DNA of 21,196 nt, taken from Blastocladiella britannica (lineage: Eukaryota; Blastocladiomycota; Blastocladiomycetes; Blastocladiales; Blastocladiaceae). The notes under the pieces are model-generated. The model saw only the letters and a list, made by a program, of their open reading frames with translations, was not told the DNA's origin and searched no databases. The DNA is taken from contig MU624837.1 of the NCBI GenBank assembly GCA_025349905.2, forward strand, positions 1 to 21,196. The letters are read 5' to 3'. Shown in pieces: positions 1-8,100 of the stretch (within the stretch, counting starts at the first letter, position 1; each line of letters starts with the position of its first letter). The position numbers and the translations under genes were made by a program.

Positions 1-116
1 GCCTTTCCTTTTGGCATATCTGTACAGCAGTTGTACAGGATCGAGATCACGTTGTTTCAGCTTTTCCCCCATTTCCTTGGATTTCCGGATTGGTTGTTAC
101 AGGCGTGTCGTCAACA

Positions 117-1805
117 ATGGAAAATATTTCGCTCATTCTCGACCGTATCTTGCTCTTTGCCTCGCACAGGGCGTACTCGCTCGCGGTGGGCCTTGAGCTG
201 CTCCAAGTTGTGCCTCGCGTCGATGCGCTCGACACGCACCGTCACGTTGTTCGTCGACTTGTGGACTTGCACGACCTCGGCTATGGCGGCCACCTTGACG
301 TGGTCCAGCTATTGGATACCCCGCTGTCGGAAAAAGACGTTTACCGCATCGCCTCGGGTGCCGCCACGGCCGGACACGTCCACGTCCTCGATTGGATGCT
401 TCACAAAACACCAGCTGCAGTCCGCCAGTTCTCGACGGCGCAAAAGATTGGGCAGCTCGCCGTCACGCACGGCCGTGCCAATGTCCTCGACTGGCGCGCT
501 GCTGCCCTCGACGAGGGCACGGATCTCCGCACTGACCTGGATGCCATGTTCTGGACTGCCACGCGTCACTGCCAGCTGCCGTCGCTTGAAAGTCTCAAGA
601 AGTATGCAATCAAGCGTGGAGTCAATTATACCTTTGACCCCGCCGCCGATCGCGTTTGGGGCAGCCATGAAACCACTGCCGAGCGCCTCGTGGCCACCCT
701 CGACTGGTGGAAGGCTGACTATGCTGCTCGATCGATGACCATGTTCCCTGCCGACGTGCCCTTTCCCTATGATGTTGCGTGGCGCGCCGAGCACGGACTG
801 CTCTTGGTGGACTGGTGGCGCAACCACTGTGCCGAGACTGGCCGCAAGTTCAAATGGCCGGCGCCGGATGCACACGCGCTCCATTACCTCGTCACAATCG
901 ATTCGTTGAGCATGTTCCAGTGGTGGTGGACGGATGCCGTGGACAAACTCGGCGTCCAAGAAGCGAAAAAATCGCTGCGCGGGATCCTGGACCCCATCTG
1001 CGCAGGCGGAAGGACCGAGTATCTCGACTTGTACTGGGACCTTTGCGCCAATTCGGGTGGCGAGATTGATTTCCCATTGAACTGGCGCCCTCAAGTACCC
1101 TTCACGCGGCTGAACGTGATCCAGTGGTGGGAGGCCAAAGTCGAGGGCGGTCAGGTGGACCCAGGCGTCTTTGACATTACATCGAACTCATCACTGATAA
1201 AGCTGGACTTGATTTTTGATGCGACAAGTGGTGTCAGCCGCGAAATTGAGATACCTGCCTTAGACTGGTGGTGGGCGCGACGCGACCGCATTGGCTTGGA
1301 ACCGCGCTTGTCCCCAAAGATGCTGATCACCATGGTGCTGCGCCACGACCCTGAGCTCTTGCAGTGGTACCTTGACCGCTGCGCATCGTCTTCCCCGCTC
1401 CCTCGCTTGTCGCTCAACGTCCTGATCGCCATGGCCTCTCGTGGTCGAGTGGATGTTGTTGAGCAGCTCCTGCAGCTGTTGGTGACCTACAAGAAGCCCC
1501 TCACTTTCAACGTGCTCGCAAATGAGGTCGACGTTGGCCAATTCCACAAGCGTATCGCTGCCTCGGCCGTGCTCGACTACCTGTGGGATATTTTCACCCG
1601 TATCGGCGTGCGATTCGAGCCCTGCTACAACACCAAGAGCGCGATCACGTCCATGGACGAAGGCGAACTCGGCGCGGCCAAGTGGTGGTACGCGATGCAC
1701 CGTGTCCACGGCACGGTGTTTCCTTCTGCGGCCGAAATGAACAACGTGGAACATGAGCTGGATAGCGAGATGGGGCGTTGGATTCTGTCCATTCAGGTTC
1801 AATAA
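117..1805 (+). CDS. Divergent ankyrin-like repeat protein with LDWW motifs (562 aa)
   Basis: The first ATG of the open frame is at 117 in a good context (ACAATGG). The frame is also open upstream, and a TTACAG at about 97-102 could be the acceptor of an upstream intron, so the start is not certain. The protein is built of degenerate helical repeats. Aromatic helix motifs (LDWM, LDW, LDWW, VDWW, FQWW, IQWW, LDWW, LQWY, LDYLW, KWW) recur at about residues 92, 125, 195, 231, 267, 335, 382, 415, 486 and 522. Spacing is mostly 33-36 residues or twice that, the ankyrin period. Several repeats keep ankyrin-like wording (GHLDVVQLL, GHVHVLDWML, GRVDVVEQLLQL). There is no signal peptide, membrane segment or catalytic domain. 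Ankyrin repeats normally bind proteins, but no partner can be inferred. I recall similar LDWW-rich proteins as numerous in Blastocladiomycota. The stop overlaps an AATAAA. Coding status is near certain; the function is unknown. Confidence 0.85.
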   Translation: MENISLILDRILLFASHRAYSLAVGLELLQVVPRVDALDTHRHVVRRLVDLHDLGYGGHLDVVQLLDTPLSEKDVYRIASGAATAGHVHVLDWMLHKTPAAVRQFSTAQKIGQLAVTHGRANVLDWRAAALDEGTDLRTDLDAMFWTATRHCQLPSLESLKKYAIKRGVNYTFDPAADRVWGSHETTAERLVATLDWWKADYAARSMTMFPADVPFPYDVAWRAEHGLLLVDWWRNHCAETGRKFKWPAPDAHALHYLVTIDSLSMFQWWWTDAVDKLGVQEAKKSLRGILDPICAGGRTEYLDLYWDLCANSGGEIDFPLNWRPQVPFTRLNVIQWWEAKVEGGQVDPGVFDITSNSSLIKLDLIFDATSGVSREIEIPALDWWWARRDRIGLEPRLSPKMLITMVLRHDPELLQWYLDRCASSSPLPRLSLNVLIAMASRGRVDVVEQLLQLLVTYKKPLTFNVLANEVDVGQFHKRIAASAVLDYLWDIFTRIGVRFEPCYNTKSAITSMDEGELGAAKWWYAMHRVHGTVFPSAAEMNNVEHELDSEMGRWILSIQVQ

Positions 1806-1806
1806 A
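1801..1806 (+). terminator. AATAAA polyadenylation-like signal overlapping the stop codon
   Basis: AATAAA at 1801-1806 contains the TAA stop (1803-1805) of the ankyrin-like gene. It matches the canonical eukaryotic poly(A) signal. Whether it is used is unknown. Confidence 0.4.
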
Positions 1807-2106
1807 TTCTGATTTTTCCTCATGTTTTCTATGACCGACCACACCAGTGGCAAATATGCTTGGGTAACCGCATTCTACGCCGAGACTTGGTCGTGAGTTG
1901 GCCGTTGCCGTTTGCCATGGCGGCTTTTTCTTTGCATCCCAAAACCGCGATCGAGGTACACCTAGTCCACATCGCTGACAGATTTACCAGTATCGATGCG
2001 GCGGGACTGGGCGCTATGGGCTGCGACGGCCCATTTCATTGCTGGAGGGGAGAACGAGTGTGGGGTGTCAAATATACTTGCATTTTTTTTTTTTCACAGG
2101 GTATGA
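1807..2106. other. Intergenic region between two convergent genes
   Basis: About 300 bp separate the 3' end of the ankyrin-like gene (+) from the 3' end of the Cys-rich gene (-). It holds a run of 12 T at 2083-2094 and no convincing gene. A short open plus-strand frame here lacks family similarity and runs on into the antisense of the Cys-rich gene. The stretch most likely contains the two 3' UTRs and their processing signals. Confidence 0.5.
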
Positions 2107-2735
2107 TTATATACACCGCCTCTCCGCCTTCCGTTTCGAGAGCACAACCCTTTCCGACTCGGGGAGTTTTTGGAAGAGAGCACGCCGATAGTCGTTTGCG
2201 CAGTCCAAGCAGTAAGGGTGGTCCTTGGCCCGACGTCTTGTAGCCACGTGCGGATCGCAAGCGGAATTGCCGGGGCAATCGTACGCTTGGGCACTGCCAT
2301 CCATCTTGGGGAGAAGTTGATAGCGTGCGCATCGATAGGCATTGAAGCAGTCCGTGCAGTAATATTGGCCTTTGGCTCGACGCTTGGTGTCTGCTGGGTG
2401 CGGGTCGGAATCATCAAGGCCGCGGCACTGGAATGTCGGGGCGTTACTGTCCGTTTCGAGGAGCTGTCGGCGCAGCACCCGTTTATACGCCCGACTCGTG
2501 GCGTTGTAGCAGTACAAGCAAGAGTTCTTGCCGATGGCTCGACGCTTCGTAGCAATGTGCGGATCGCATTGGATATTGCTAGGACACTCATATGCCTGCA
2601 GTATTGCATACTTTAGTAATTTTAAATGAGAGAATCGATCGGCGAATACTGTACCTCCACTTGGACGATCGCAACAGCAACAGCATCGGGGTATTGGAGG
2701 TATGTCGTGTCTGATCTCTTTTCCCATTCTTTCAT
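2107..2735 (-). CDS. Hypothetical protein with three tandem Cys-rich (zinc-finger-like) repeats
   Basis: I do not recognise the family. The open frame from ATG 2727 gives 206 aa. Three repeats of about 50 residues share the pattern C-x5-C-DPH-x12-C-x2-C followed by N-x-YR/YK. In this numbering the Cys positions are 48/54/70/73 in repeat 1, 101/none/124/127 in repeat 2 and 151/157/173/176 in repeat 3. Repeat 2 has Ser in place of the second Cys but keeps DPH, so that His may be a ligand. Each repeat also keeps a basic RRA block after DPH. Spacing suggests zinc binding, and the basic residues could contact nucleic acid; both are inference. A second model starts at ATG 2735 (MKEWEKR), splices out 2596-2654 in phase, and gives 189 aa. 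Its 59-nt intron matches others in the window, so I slightly prefer it. The gene is divergent from the 5'-nucleotidase and looks less GC-rich than its neighbours. The conserved repeats argue that it is truly coding. Confidence 0.65.
2596..2654 (-). other. Putative 59-nt intron in the Cys-rich gene
   Basis: On the minus strand the segment starts GTACAG, contains TTACTAAAG about 18 nt before its end, and finishes CTGCAG. Removing it joins the frame from ATG 2735 to the repeat frame at a codon boundary (...QVE-AYEC). The segment has no stop in the repeat frame, so a retained or coding reading is also possible. Confidence 0.55.
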
Positions 2736-2955
2736 TGGATCAAGTCTTTCCCAAAAAAAACTAACATGAAACATAACCTCCGAAACGTGCGGGGATTCTC
2801 GCCATCATGGTGCTGCGCCACTTCACCCAACATCAACGTTTTCGACTTTTCCCCACACTTGCTCGGAGTACAAAGGGTCGCCTTTCGCCCCCGCACTGCA
2901 CCTCTTTGCAGCGTTCCCTAGTAGCCATCTTCATAGAATACATAGACGCTTAAAA
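2736..2955. promoter_or_regulatory. Divergent intergenic/promoter region, Cys-rich gene (-) and nucleotidase (+)
   Basis: This 220-bp gap separates two divergent genes and must carry their proximal control elements. It contains a run of 8 A near 2753-2760 and an A-rich segment just before the nucleotidase ATG (CTTAAAAATGG). No clear TATA box or known factor site stands out. A 48-codon ATG frame (2807-2953) ends two bases before the nucleotidase ATG and could act as an upstream ORF if the leader includes it. Confidence 0.5.
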
Positions 2956-5017
2956 ATGGCCAAGCTCCTCCTCCCCCTCCTTGCCCTCGTGGCCATGGTC
3001 TCGGCCGCTCCCCTCCACAAGTGCCACCACAAGAAGGCTGACGGCTACGACGCTGCCCCCAAGGACGTGGCCACCCCGGCCACTAACGCGCCCACCTACG
3101 GCTCGTACTCGGCCGACGTTGCCCCCGTCTACAAGCCCACGCGCGCTGCCTACCCTTGGTTCGTAACAGATTTTATTTGTTAGTAATTGTTGATCTATCG
3201 ATCTACCTTTTTTGCTGTTTACTTGTTTTGGAGAGGACATCACAATTAACACTGAGACAAATCTATAAATACATAGGGAGAACCCGGCCAACTATGCCGA
3301 CCGTCCCGGACACGCCGTGGCCCCCGGCACCGGCTACCACAAGAAGCCCACGAACGGCACCTACGTTCCCGGCAAGCCGTACGATGGCGCCCCCGGCAAG
3401 CCGTACGTTCCCGGACCGTACACCAAGCCCCCGACGAGCCTGCCCGGCGACAAGAAGCCGTTCAAGATGACGCTGGTGCACACCAACGACATTCACTCGC
3501 ACCTGAACCCCGCCAACTCTGGCGGCGCCGACTGCACCGCCAAGGACATCACCAACCACAAGTGCTTTGGTGGTGTTGCTCGCATCAAGTCGTTTGTCGA
3601 CAACGTTCGTGCCACCAAGCCCAACGTGTACCTGCTCGACGCCGGAGACCAGTTCCAGGGCTCCATGTTCTACAACTACTACAAGGGCAACGTGTCGGCC
3701 GAGTTCATGAACCTGATGAAGTACGACACCTGGTCGCTCGGCAACCACGAGTTCGACGACGGACCGGCGCACCTCGGCGACTTCCTCAAGAAGCTGCAGT
3801 TCCCGACCGTGTCGTCCAACATGGACATCTCGGCCGAGCCCGCGCTCACTGGTCTGGTCGCCCCCTACACGATCCTGACCAAGAACGACGTGCGCATTGG
3901 TGTCGTTGGTTTCATCACCCAGACCACCCCGGACATTGCCAAGACCGGCGACAACCTCAAGTTTGTTGACCCCGTCGGCCCCGTCCAGAAGGCGATCGAC
4001 GAGCTGCACAAGGCTGGCGTCCAGCGCATCATTTCGGTCTCGCACAACGGCTACGACGATGACCAGCGGGTCGCCGCCAACACTAAGGGTCTGTCGCTGA
4101 TTGTCGGCGGCCACTCGCACACGCTGCTGCACAAGAACCTGTCGACCCCCGGCGCCATGGGCCCGTACCCGACCAAGATCCAGAACAAGGCCAACGAGAC
4201 CACTTTCATTGTCCAGGCCAAGTCCTACACCGAGTGGATCGGCATGCTCGACATTGAGTGGGACGCTGAGGGCAAGCTCGTGTCGCTCGACGGCAACCCG
4301 ACCCACCTGACCGACGACATGCCCCAGGACAAGGACCTGCAGGCGCAGATTGACGCTTGGGCCAAGCCGTTCGAGGCGATCGTCAAGACGGTGATTGGTG
4401 CCAACTCGGTGGCCATGGTCAAGGCCGACTGCTCGTCGCGCTCGTGCGCACTCGGCAACTTTGTCGCCGACGCGTTCATGCCGACCTACTCGGGTGCCAA
4501 GGACATCCCCCACTTTGTTGCCATCAACACTGGCGGTCTCCGCGCCGACCTCAACGCCGGCCCCGTGACCCTCGGCGACCTCAACACCGTGCTCCCGTTC
4601 GTCAACCTCCAGACCGAGCTCTCCGTCGACGGCCAGTGGATCATTGACACCCTCGAGAACGCGCACGGCCAGGTCAACGTCCGCAACGGCAAGACTGTCA
4701 CGTCGTACATTCAGCTGGCTGGTCTGCACGCCACCGTCGACATGTCCAAGCCTGCCGGTAAGCGTGTGGTCTCGGTCCAGATCCAGGACCCCAAGGACGC
4801 GACCAAGTTCATTCCTATCACCACCGATGGCAAGTACGTCGCCATCACCCTCGACTACCTGGCCACCGGCGGCGACTCGCTCCTGGCTACTGCCATCAAG
4901 AACCCCGGGACTCGTGGCCTCATGTCCGACATTGTCATTGACTACGTCAAGTCGCTCAAGGGCCCCATCCCCGACACGAACGAGGCGCGCGTGACCTTTG
5001 TCAAGTCCCAGGCTTAA
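2956..5017 (+). CDS. Secreted 5'-nucleotidase family metallophosphoesterase (about 647 aa)
   Basis: The coding sequence is 2956-3158 joined to 3277-5017. Residues 1-19 form a classic signal peptide (MAKLLLPLLALVAMVSAAP). A Pro/Lys/Tyr-rich linker with PGKPY repeats follows to about residue 130. The calcineurin-like metallophosphoesterase domain then begins: D139-x-H141, G191-D192-Q, G-N224-H225-E, H324 (SHNG) and GGH347-x-H349 are the expected metal-ligand and catalytic motifs. The C-terminal 5'-nucleotidase domain has NTGGLR at about 485-490, LPF at about 507-509 for nucleotide stacking, and a late TGGDS. The known family reaction is hydrolysis of nucleoside 5'-monophosphates (or UDP-sugars and similar) to nucleoside plus phosphate outside the cell. 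No hydrophobic tail follows the last domain (it ends VTFVKSQA), so a GPI anchor is unlikely and the enzyme is probably soluble or wall-associated. A role in purine or phosphate salvage is likely. The exact substrate is unknown. Confidence 0.95.
3159..3276 (+). other. 118-nt intron in the 5'-nucleotidase gene
   Basis: The first frame hits a stop at 3181 while the family reading frame resumes near 3277. The chosen donor is GTTCGT (3159) and the acceptor ACATAG (ends 3276), giving ...AAYPW-ENPANY.... An equally long, in-phase alternative uses GTAACA at 3163 and GGGAG ending 3280, giving PWF-NPAN. I prefer the TAG acceptor. The protein differs by only a residue or so. Confidence 0.75.
3368..3407 (+). 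repeat. Short direct repeat encoding PGKPY units in the nucleotidase linker
   Basis: A 16-bp unit (cccggcaagccgtacg) occurs at 3368-3383 and again at 3392-3407. The flanking tacgttcccgg also occurs twice (3362 and 3404). They encode the Y-V-P-G-K-P-Y and A-P-G-K-P-Y linker motifs. The pattern suggests recent slippage or duplication in a flexible, low-constraint linker. Confidence 0.8.
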
Positions 5018-5100
5018 GTTTTTTCCATTGAAATGTAGCTTTTCCTTGCATGTGTATGTGCACAACCTTTAGAACCACATTTTTTCTATTTTTTTAAATG
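5018..5100. other. Compact convergent 3' gap between nucleotidase and CSF1
   Basis: Only 83 bp separate the two stop codons. The sequence is T-rich toward CSF1 (ttttttctatttttttaaatg) and has TGTATGTG-like motifs. Both 3' UTRs must lie here or overlap the neighbouring gene. Confidence 0.6.
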
Positions 5101-8100
5101 TCAAGAAAGCCTTGCTGCCACCTCCCGCAACACCCGATCCAGTGGCAGCGTCAGGTACTCGTGCGCGAGTTTCGGCACCAAGTCCTTTTTCACGAGCCAC
5201 TCGAGCGGTGGAGTGGCCTCGGCCATGAGCTTGAGCCGTGGCGCCAACACGGGAGGCTCTACCGGGTCCAGGACGAACGCGACCGCAGTGGGTACCGGCT
5301 CGGCGCCGCGCAGGATCTGTAAGGTCTTGAGCGTGCGGTCAATCTCACTCTCGTACAGATCGGCCAGGTCTTGCAAGTTGCGGTACAGGATCACGTTCAG
5401 GGCCAGATCCACCATGCCATCGAACGTTGTCACAAACAAGTGCCGCACCGTCACGGGTTCTGCACCACTGATCGGCGTCCATGTCGACATGGTCAGGTCG
5501 GTTGGGGGTACCTTGGCAATCAAGCGAGTGGAACGTGCTCCTGTCGCTGTTGCTGCTGGGGGCGCTGCTGCAGGCGGGAGTGCCGTTGGTGCTGCAGCGG
5601 CAGCAAGTGGTGGCACGTCGGCCGACAATGGCGAGATCGCAGTCGTACCCAGGCCAGTCCTAGCTGAAGCAGCCGTCGAGGCTGAGGCCGGTGAAGAGGT
5701 GGCAGGCGAAGACGACGAAATGACAAGTGTCAGAGGCGGCGAACCGATCGTCAATGCCGCCGGCCCCTCCGCCGCACCAGCCAATCCGCCGCTTGCTCGG
5801 TGCGGGTGACGCTGACGCTGACCGCTGCTGCCTCCGTGACCGCGAGCACGCACCACCCACTCCTCCACTGACGCCGGCTCAGTAGCGGCCAGATCCGCGT
5901 GCACCACTTTGAGCAGCGTGACGCGGTCCATGTGGATCTTGAGCACGCGACGTATCGGGTCCGGATCACCGCCAATGACCGTGGTAGAAGGGCTCACGGC
6001 CAAGTGCACGACGGTACGGCGGAGGTCGGCCGAGACGTGCTCGGCATCCAGCAGCGACTCGCCAAACACGTGCACCGATACCAGGCCCACCAGCAGCGCG
6101 ACGTGGCCGCCAAACAGTGGGGCTGCCTGTTGTGCAGGTGGTGGCTGCCAACTTGAAGATGGTGCTGCAGAAACCACTGGCTGCACCTCGTCGTGCAATC
6201 CCAGCACGTCAAAGAATCGTTGCCGAATGTTGAACAGTGCCGGGACCAGTCGCGCCGAGACCAGAACCGCCACGTCGCCAACACGCATATCGAGCTCGGC
6301 GGCGTTGCGCCCACGCACCACCAGAACCATGCCGAGCGCAAGGAACTCAAACACCAGCACCACCGCCGTTTGGTACCGCATGTGGCCCGAGATGCGTTCC
6401 AGGCCCGTTTCAATCACCGCACGGCCCGGGAGCAGCTGTGCGGTCAGATGGAAGTCGTCGAGCTCCATTTTAGCCTCCATGCGGCCCTGCATCGACCCAG
6501 TCACCGACCCGGCCACGTGCACCATGGCCGATTCTGCAAACAAGAACAAGTTCGGGCACTCGATCACCGCCACGCCCAGCGCCTGGCCCATGTTGACGGT
6601 GATTTGGACCAGCTTGATGTTGAGTAACGTGTGGACAAGGTCGACGGCGGCCCTACCCGTGGCATTCGTCTCCGTCGATTTCGTTGTTGTTGCATCTGTG
6701 GCGGACGTAGTCGTAGATTGGTCAGTACTAGAAGAAGCGTCCATGAGGTCCGTCCACTCCTTGACCCACCCAACCACTTCGAGCGCATGCCGTAGCACCA
6801 GCGTGACAGGCAACAGCGGCAGCTCGCCCACGATACCCGCAGCGCGACTCGCCGACAGCGTGAGATTGCTCAGTGCCACCGACGCGCACGGCTCGCTTGC
6901 GAATGGGTGGTTGATGGCCGCCGCCAGCGAGCTAAACAGGATCGACGCGGTCGCGAGCGCCGGATCGACTGATACCGACAGCGCCAGGTCGAGCTGGCCC
7001 GTGCACTTGGACTGCCGGCCCTTTAGCACCACCGACGTCGGCTCTAACGTGAACAGGACGCGGAAGGGTATTTTGGCCACTGCGTCCCATACACTGGTGG
7101 CGGTAACCGTGGCTGGGACAGCTACCGGATCGAGGGGAAGGGATGACAGGGACGACGACGATGGAACCACCATAGCCGTCGATTGGCTGGTACTGCCGCT
7201 GTTGCTACCGAGCAGGAGCGACCGCAGCAGCTCCACGACTGAAGGAAAGAGCGTGTTTTGGCTCCCAGAAACATGACACCAGAGCAGTCCACTGTGCACG
7301 TGCGCGCGCAGTGCCGGTAGCGTGATGAGCGAGTCAATGAGAATCCCGCGGCCGCCCTGGAACTCGATTTCGAGCGGAATTTGCATTCCCGGCGCGTCCT
7401 CTACGGTAGCATCTGCGCTGGTATTTGCAGTGGTAACAGCAGGGTTCGCTGGAGTTACCAGCGAGTCGGCCAGGGTCTGGATCGCAATCATGACGTTGGC
7501 CGTCTCGTCGACGATCTTGATAACGCTCGGCAACAAGTGCGACTGCACCGTGAGCTGACAGGGGGCAATGCGGCCGCGCCATGCCTCGTGGTTCCCGCGC
7601 AACGACACGTCCGGGAACGACAGACATGACCCATCAATCGCCAGGGCCGCGTCGCTCACGTGGACAATGTAGTCGCCATCGCGCGTCGACAGCTTACCGA
7701 GCCGCAACGAGAACTCGGTCGAGTGCTCCTCGTTCACCAGCAGCTGGCACCGGATCGAGTCCAGGACAATCTCGATCGGTTTGGACAGTTGTTTCTGTTG
7801 TGCAGTCAAAAGTGGTGGTCGGTCGGTCAAGGACGCACCCGTCGCGGTGGCTCCTGCCGGCGACGAAGAGGACGCGCCATGGGGTGACGAGGAAGTGGAA
7901 GGTGAGGATACACGTGCGCCACCCGAAGCAACTGACGGTGTAGTAGCACGCATGTCGAGCGATGCCATGACCTTTTGTGTGGTAGTGCTGAGCTTATCGA
8001 TTTCGGCCGCACGCGCCTTTTTCCGCTTGGCCACCTCCGACGTAAAGTACGCCACCAGGTCGACGAGCTGCAGCATCGCCTTTGGCTGCACCATCATGGT

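Noticed and set aside
1..116. A separate small gene at the left edge
   Set aside because: The short open frames there overlap the start of the ankyrin-like gene and show no family similarity; the segment is better read as its leader, possibly with an intron end near 102.
1860..2243. 127-codon plus-strand open frame in the convergent intergenic region
   Set aside because: It needs a non-ATG start, runs into the antisense of the Cys-rich repeats, and has no recognisable motif.
1331..2822. A 16-bp match (catggtgctgcgccac) between the ankyrin-like gene at about 1331 and the nucleotidase leader at about 2806
   Set aside because: A single short GC-rich match can arise by chance in a window this size; flanks do not align, so no duplication or pseudogene is supported.
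3263..5065. 600-codon open frame antisense to the nucleotidase
   Set aside because: It is a shadow of strong GC codon bias: low-complexity Val/Gly/Asp/Arg-rich, no family similarity, and fully overlapping a clearly conserved enzyme.
5909..7276. 455-codon plus-strand open frame within CSF1
   Set aside because: It is antisense to conserved CSF1 coding sequence, Ser/Thr/Arg-rich and without recognisable domains.
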